Shown: positions 7,654-10,125 of the stretch, piece by piece | Layout: the number at the start of each line of letters is the position of its first letter | Numbering within the stretch: position 1 is the first letter of the stretch | Assembly: GCA_937936675.1 (NCBI GenBank) | Contig: CALDDL010000198.1 | Location: 1 to 10,125, forward strand | Reading direction: 5' to 3' | Length of the DNA stretch: 10,125 bases | DNA from: an uncultured bacterium | GTDB lineage: Bacteria > Bacteroidota > Ignavibacteria > Ignavibacteriales > Melioribacteraceae | Program-made: the position numbers and the translations under genes | Notes under the pieces: model-generated | Databases searched by the model: none | Seen by the model: the letters and a program-made list of their open reading frames with translations, nothing else | Told to the model about the DNA's origin: nothing

Positions 7654-8687
7654 AATTCCACTACTGCTGTCAAGTTTTTAGGTAAGTCAGGATTTAATCC
7701 TTTGGATATAGCTCGAAAAAATCCGGCTAACTGGATTATGGGAAGGATAAAAAATGGGCGATATAAATCATCAATATTTGGAATTGTGATTTTATAATCA
7801 GAATTGAATTTTTCAGATTCATTTTTAGTACATATAACTAATGTTTTTGCTCCGAGTGTTTTCATATCATCAACTAGTTTTAATTCATAATCTTTAGAAA
7901 GATTGCTAACTAAAATTGTAACTAAAGATTTTTTTGTAATAATTGATTTAGGACCATGTCGGTATTCTAAAGAATGAAAAGCAACTGCATTTGATAAACT
8001 CATCTCAGTCATCTTTAATGCAGCTTCATTTGCTATCCCATAATTTATTCCTTGACCTAGAAATACTAAGTGCTCAATCGATAAATCAGATACAATATTT
8101 TTTATAGTGGATTCATTTGAATTAAGGAATTTTTCAACTTCATTTAATGAGTCTGCAATCGAGTTATCATCATAATTTTTAATAAGGTTTAATAAAACAA
8201 CTAAAAGCATTGAAGAGAAAGATCCTGTCATTACAATGCTTCTTTCTTGCTCGAACGGAAATTTGCAAAATGGGATAGTATTTCTCAATAACTCAGATTC
8301 ATTTGAACAAGATATGCTGTATCTCTTTACATTTACACTATCTGATAGTTCTTTGTTCGCTAGAAGTACTTCAGATGTAGTTCCCGATCTCGAAATCATA
8401 ATTGCCAAATAAGTCTTATCTTCTTTGATATAATCTTTCTTATTAAAAATTATTTCGGAAGCTGGTAGAGCTATCGAAATTCCTTTAGTGGTTCTATTAA
8501 ACATAGATGATGCAGATTGAGCGATATAATATGATGAACCACAGCCGATAAAAATTACTGAAGTATCCTCATAATTTATTTTATTTAGTTCAATGTCATA
8601 AATTAGAGCACTGTCATGAAATATATTTTGCCATAGTTTAGGCTGTTTTATAATTTCATTGTAGGTAAAAAATTTTTGGTTGTCCAT
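7650..8687 (-). CDS. agaS: AgaS/GlmS-like SIS-domain sugar-phosphate isomerase/deaminase
   Basis: The 345-residue protein has two SIS domains. The first carries IGCGSSYYIAQSASSMF (47-63) and the phosphosugar-binding SRSGTTSE loop (99-106). The second carries GQGINYGIANEAALKMTEM (211-229), the catalytic-type EYRHGPKS (241-248), and a C-terminus LNPDLPKNLTAVV (331-343) that resembles the isomerase tail of GlmS. The N-terminus (FTYNEIIKQPKLW) and RHGPKS are close to AgaS, which deaminates and isomerises galactosamine-6-phosphate to tagatose-6-phosphate. Placement next to a GatZ-like gene and a kinase supports that reaction, but FrlB-like or other aminosugar/ketosamine phosphate substrates are possible. 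It is somewhat shorter than E. coli AgaS (about 384 residues). The ATG has a strong ribosome site (GGAGGG). Confidence 0.82.
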   Translation of the reverse strand: MDNQKFFTYNEIIKQPKLWQNIFHDSALIYDIELNKINYEDTSVIFIGCGSSYYIAQSASSMFNRTTKGISIALPASEIIFNKKDYIKEDKTYLAIMISRSGTTSEVLLANKELSDSVNVKRYSISCSNESELLRNTIPFCKFPFEQERSIVMTGSFSSMLLVVLLNLIKNYDDNSIADSLNEVEKFLNSNESTIKNIVSDLSIEHLVFLGQGINYGIANEAALKMTEMSLSNAVAFHSLEYRHGPKSIITKKSLVTILVSNLSKDYELKLVDDMKTLGAKTLVICTKNESEKFNSDYKITIPNIDDLYRPFFILPIIQLAGFFRAISKGLNPDLPKNLTAVVEL

Positions 8688-8691
8688 ATTT

Positions 8692-8697
8692 CCCTCC
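8692..8697 (-). promoter_or_regulatory. Strong ribosome binding site of the SIS-domain gene
   Basis: GGAGGG on the minus strand sits in the 12-base gap between the repressor stop (TAA) and the ATG at 8687, with a four-base spacer. It is the strongest Shine-Dalgarno in the window and would raise expression of the isomerase relative to the repressor. Confidence 0.8.
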
Positions 8698-8699
8698 GG

Positions 8700-9920
8700 T
8701 TAGAAATAAGAGAAAGGATTAAGATGCTCAATCTCGAATAAGTCTCTTGCAGCAAGCATAGCAACACCAAGTGCACCCGCCTTTGAACCTAAAGTGGAGG
8801 ATACAAATTCTACATTTTTATTTAATTGCATTAAAGATTTTTTGCGTGCAGTCGATTTCATCTGATCAACAAACAATTTGCTCACTAAATTACCTATTTC
8901 ACCTGCTAGAATTATTTTAGCTGGATCAAAAAGATTTATTAGTGTAGCACATCCAATTCCCAAATTCTTTGCAGCTTCTTCTAAAAGTTCTATACAAAAT
9001 TCATCGCCATTATTTGCACATTCAATGATATTTCTCTGATTAATATTTTCAATATCTCCCTCTTCTTGTTTCATTAGAAGAGTTTGTATGCCTTCTGCTA
9101 TTCTTTCTTTAGCCTCTTCTACTAAAAATCTACCCGATGCAACAGTTTCTAAACATCCCCTTTTTCCGCAATAACAAAGTTTACCATTATTAACAACCGA
9201 GATGTGTCCGAATTCCCCCGAATATGAATTATTCCCGTAATAGATTTTGCCATCTATTATAATTCCTAAACCGATACCATAATCGACCTTTAAGCATAAT
9301 GAATTTGAAGTTTGCTTTGCCTCTCCAAACCATAACTCGCCTAGAGTCATCGATTTTACGTCATGCTCTATATGAACCGGCTTATTAAAATATTCTCTTA
9401 ATGTCTGCCTTAATGGTTTATCTCCAATTTTTAAATATGTATCCGAAGTTCCTTCAGGACCATTTACAATTCCCGGAATCGAAAAACCAATCCCTAGACA
9501 TGAATCCCATGAAAGATTTGCTTCTCTTAAAATCCTATCTAATTCATCAGTAATTTTCCCTAAAACATCTTCTTCATTTCCGAGTAAATATATTTTTTTT
9601 CTATCATAATGAATAACGTTCTGTTCAAGATCAAGTACAACTATATTGTTATAAACTCTTCCAAGATCAACTCCCAGAATGTATCCCGCCTTACCATTTA
9701 ATTTAACCAAATAAGGAGGACGTCCTGCTTGCTTTGCATCCTGCTGTTTCACTTCTATTATTAGATTTTTTTTCTTTAAGGAATTAATAATTCCTGATGC
9801 AACAGGGATCGTAATTCCTGTTTTATCTCTTATCTCCGTGAGCGACATCTGACCATTATCTAAGAGAGCTCTTAATATAATGTTCCTTCTTATTTTATTT
9901 TTTTGACTTACTTTAGCCAT
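8700..9920 (-). CDS. ROK-family transcriptional regulator (NagC/XylR type)
   Basis: The 406-residue protein has an N-terminal winged helix-turn-helix (about residues 8-72, with a recognition-helix region near 36-50 and a wing ending in AGRPP) followed by a ROK sugar-binding domain. ROK features are GVDLG (83-87), FSIPG (146-150), EHD at 185-187, GEFGHIS at 235-241 and the zinc motif CYCGKRGCLE at 249-258 (Cys249, Cys251, Cys256 with His239). The length and the DNA-binding domain mark a regulator rather than a plain ROK kinase, although D187 corresponds to the kinase catalytic Asp, which regulators of this family often retain. NagC-type proteins repress amino-sugar genes and release DNA on binding a sugar phosphate or sugar. 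As the gene before all the enzymes, it probably controls this operon. Its ATG overlaps the preceding stop codon by one base (TAATG), indicating translational coupling. Confidence 0.93.
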   Translation of the reverse strand: MAKVSQKNKIRRNIILRALLDNGQMSLTEIRDKTGITIPVASGIINSLKKKNLIIEVKQQDAKQAGRPPYLVKLNGKAGYILGVDLGRVYNNIVVLDLEQNVIHYDRKKIYLLGNEEDVLGKITDELDRILREANLSWDSCLGIGFSIPGIVNGPEGTSDTYLKIGDKPLRQTLREYFNKPVHIEHDVKSMTLGELWFGEAKQTSNSLCLKVDYGIGLGIIIDGKIYYGNNSYSGEFGHISVVNNGKLCYCGKRGCLETVASGRFLVEEAKERIAEGIQTLLMKQEEGDIENINQRNIIECANNGDEFCIELLEEAAKNLGIGCATLINLFDPAKIILAGEIGNLVSKLFVDQMKSTARKKSLMQLNKNVEFVSSTLGSKAGALGVAMLAARDLFEIEHLNPFSYF

Positions 9921-10102
9921 TAACTTATTTCCAAATGTGAAAAGTGTTTTTCTAAATATTCTCTAACAGGTATTATATCATCTTTACTTGTAAGATCAGG
10001 TACATGCTCTTTGCGGTAATATGTAAATACATCTCCCCCTATTTGATGAATAAGCATCAATACCGAAGTGGGCAGTTCTTTTTCCTTTCTTATCGGATTC
10101 AT
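9920..10102 (-). CDS. Small ORF of unknown function, or C-terminal part of a gene cut by the window edge
   Basis: The ATG at 10102 gives a 60-residue protein, and an AGAGG about eight bases upstream is a good ribosome site, so an independent small gene is plausible. The same frame stays open through an upstream GTG (10118-10120) to the right edge, so this could equally be the end of a longer protein. The sequence is charged and soluble, with no signal peptide or membrane helix. Its tail (IPVREYLEKHFSHLEI) is likely helical and faintly recalls the C-terminal tails of 2-oxoacid:ferredoxin oxidoreductase beta subunits, but this is too weak to name. It ends with a TAA that overlaps the regulator's ATG by one base, so it belongs to the same transcript. 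Confidence 0.55.
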   Translation of the reverse strand: MNPIRKEKELPTSVLMLIHQIGGDVFTYYRKEHVPDLTSKDDIIPVREYLEKHFSHLEIS

Positions 10103-10125
10103 TGGAGTTTCCTCTAACACCCTTA

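Larger units (their letters stand above)
122..10102 (-). other. Predicted amino-sugar catabolic operon (eight genes)
   Basis: All eight genes share one strand. The junctions are: small ORF/ROK overlap by 1 base (TAATG), ROK/SIS 12-base gap, SIS/PfkB 4-base ATGA overlap, PfkB/GatZ 4-base ATGA overlap, GatZ/DMT 12-base gap, DMT/secreted protein 2-base gap, secreted protein/fusion 13-base gap. No gap has room for an ordinary internal promoter plus leader, and the only hairpin of note lies after the last gene. The functions (repressor, isomerase, kinase, aldolase subunit, permease, secreted hydrolase, deacetylase-deaminase fusion) form a coherent sugar-degradation set. Co-transcription is inferred from spacing; the promoter must lie upstream, to the right of the window or near its edge. 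Confidence 0.85.

Noticed and set aside
8700..9920. ROK protein as the missing hexosamine kinase
   Set aside because: It has a full N-terminal winged helix-turn-helix and regulator length (406 residues, versus about 300 for ROK kinases). Residual kinase activity cannot be excluded, but a repressor is much more likely.
10103..10120. GTG start at 10120 for the small ORF
   Set aside because: The purine run lies directly against the GTG with no spacer, whereas the ATG at 10102 has an AGAGG at proper distance. It stays possible only if the frame is part of a longer gene.
1..10125. CRISPR arrays, tRNA or rRNA genes, insertion sequences, phage genes
   Set aside because: No regularly spaced repeats, no RNA-gene-like conserved segments and no transposase or integrase motifs were seen. 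Nearly all of the window is taken up by the eight coding regions.

Overview
This window is AT-rich and densely packed, and every convincing gene lies on the minus strand, so it is read from right to left. Eight coding regions run from about 10102 down to 122, with gaps of 13 bases or less or with short overlaps (4 bases twice, 1 base once). It therefore looks like one polycistronic operon. No promoter is visible: the operon start is at or beyond the right edge. A 64-base inverted-repeat structure lies just after the last gene and is the likely terminator. The low GC, a secreted protein with an Leu-Phe-Gly-Gln type signal-peptide end, and a long NagB-like/PIG-L fusion all suggest a member of the Bacteroidota/Ignavibacteriota (FCB) group. 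This is an inference from style, not a demonstrated assignment.

In transcription order the genes are: a small unrecognised ORF at the window edge (9920-10102, possibly the tail of a longer gene); a ROK-family HTH repressor of the NagC/XylR type (8700-9920); an AgaS/GlmS-like SIS-domain sugar-phosphate isomerase/deaminase (7650-8687); a PfkB/ribokinase-family sugar kinase (6712-7653); a GatZ/KbaZ-family tagatose-bisphosphate aldolase subunit (5429-6715); an EamA/DMT ten-helix permease (4556-5416); a secreted, unrecognised 678-residue protein that looks like a glycoside hydrolase (2517-4553); and a 793-residue fusion of a NagB-like domain and a PIG-L deacetylase-like domain (122-2503).

Together the genes read as a catabolic unit for an amino sugar, most probably a galactosamine/N-acetylgalactosamine type sugar. 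The proposed steps are: a secreted enzyme releases the sugar from a glycan; the DMT permease may take it up; the PIG-L part of the fusion removes the acetyl group; the SIS protein (and/or the NagB-like domain) deaminates and isomerises to a ketose phosphate; the PfkB kinase makes the bisphosphate; and GatZ supports cleavage to trioses. The ROK protein probably senses the sugar and controls the operon. Three classical parts of the aga/gat pathway are not seen in this window: a NagA/AgaA-type amidohydrolase deacetylase, PTS components and the GatY/KbaY catalytic subunit. The mixture of a recognisable tagatose branch with a PIG-L/NagB fusion, a DMT permease and an unfamiliar secreted hydrolase is the most interesting aspect of the region.
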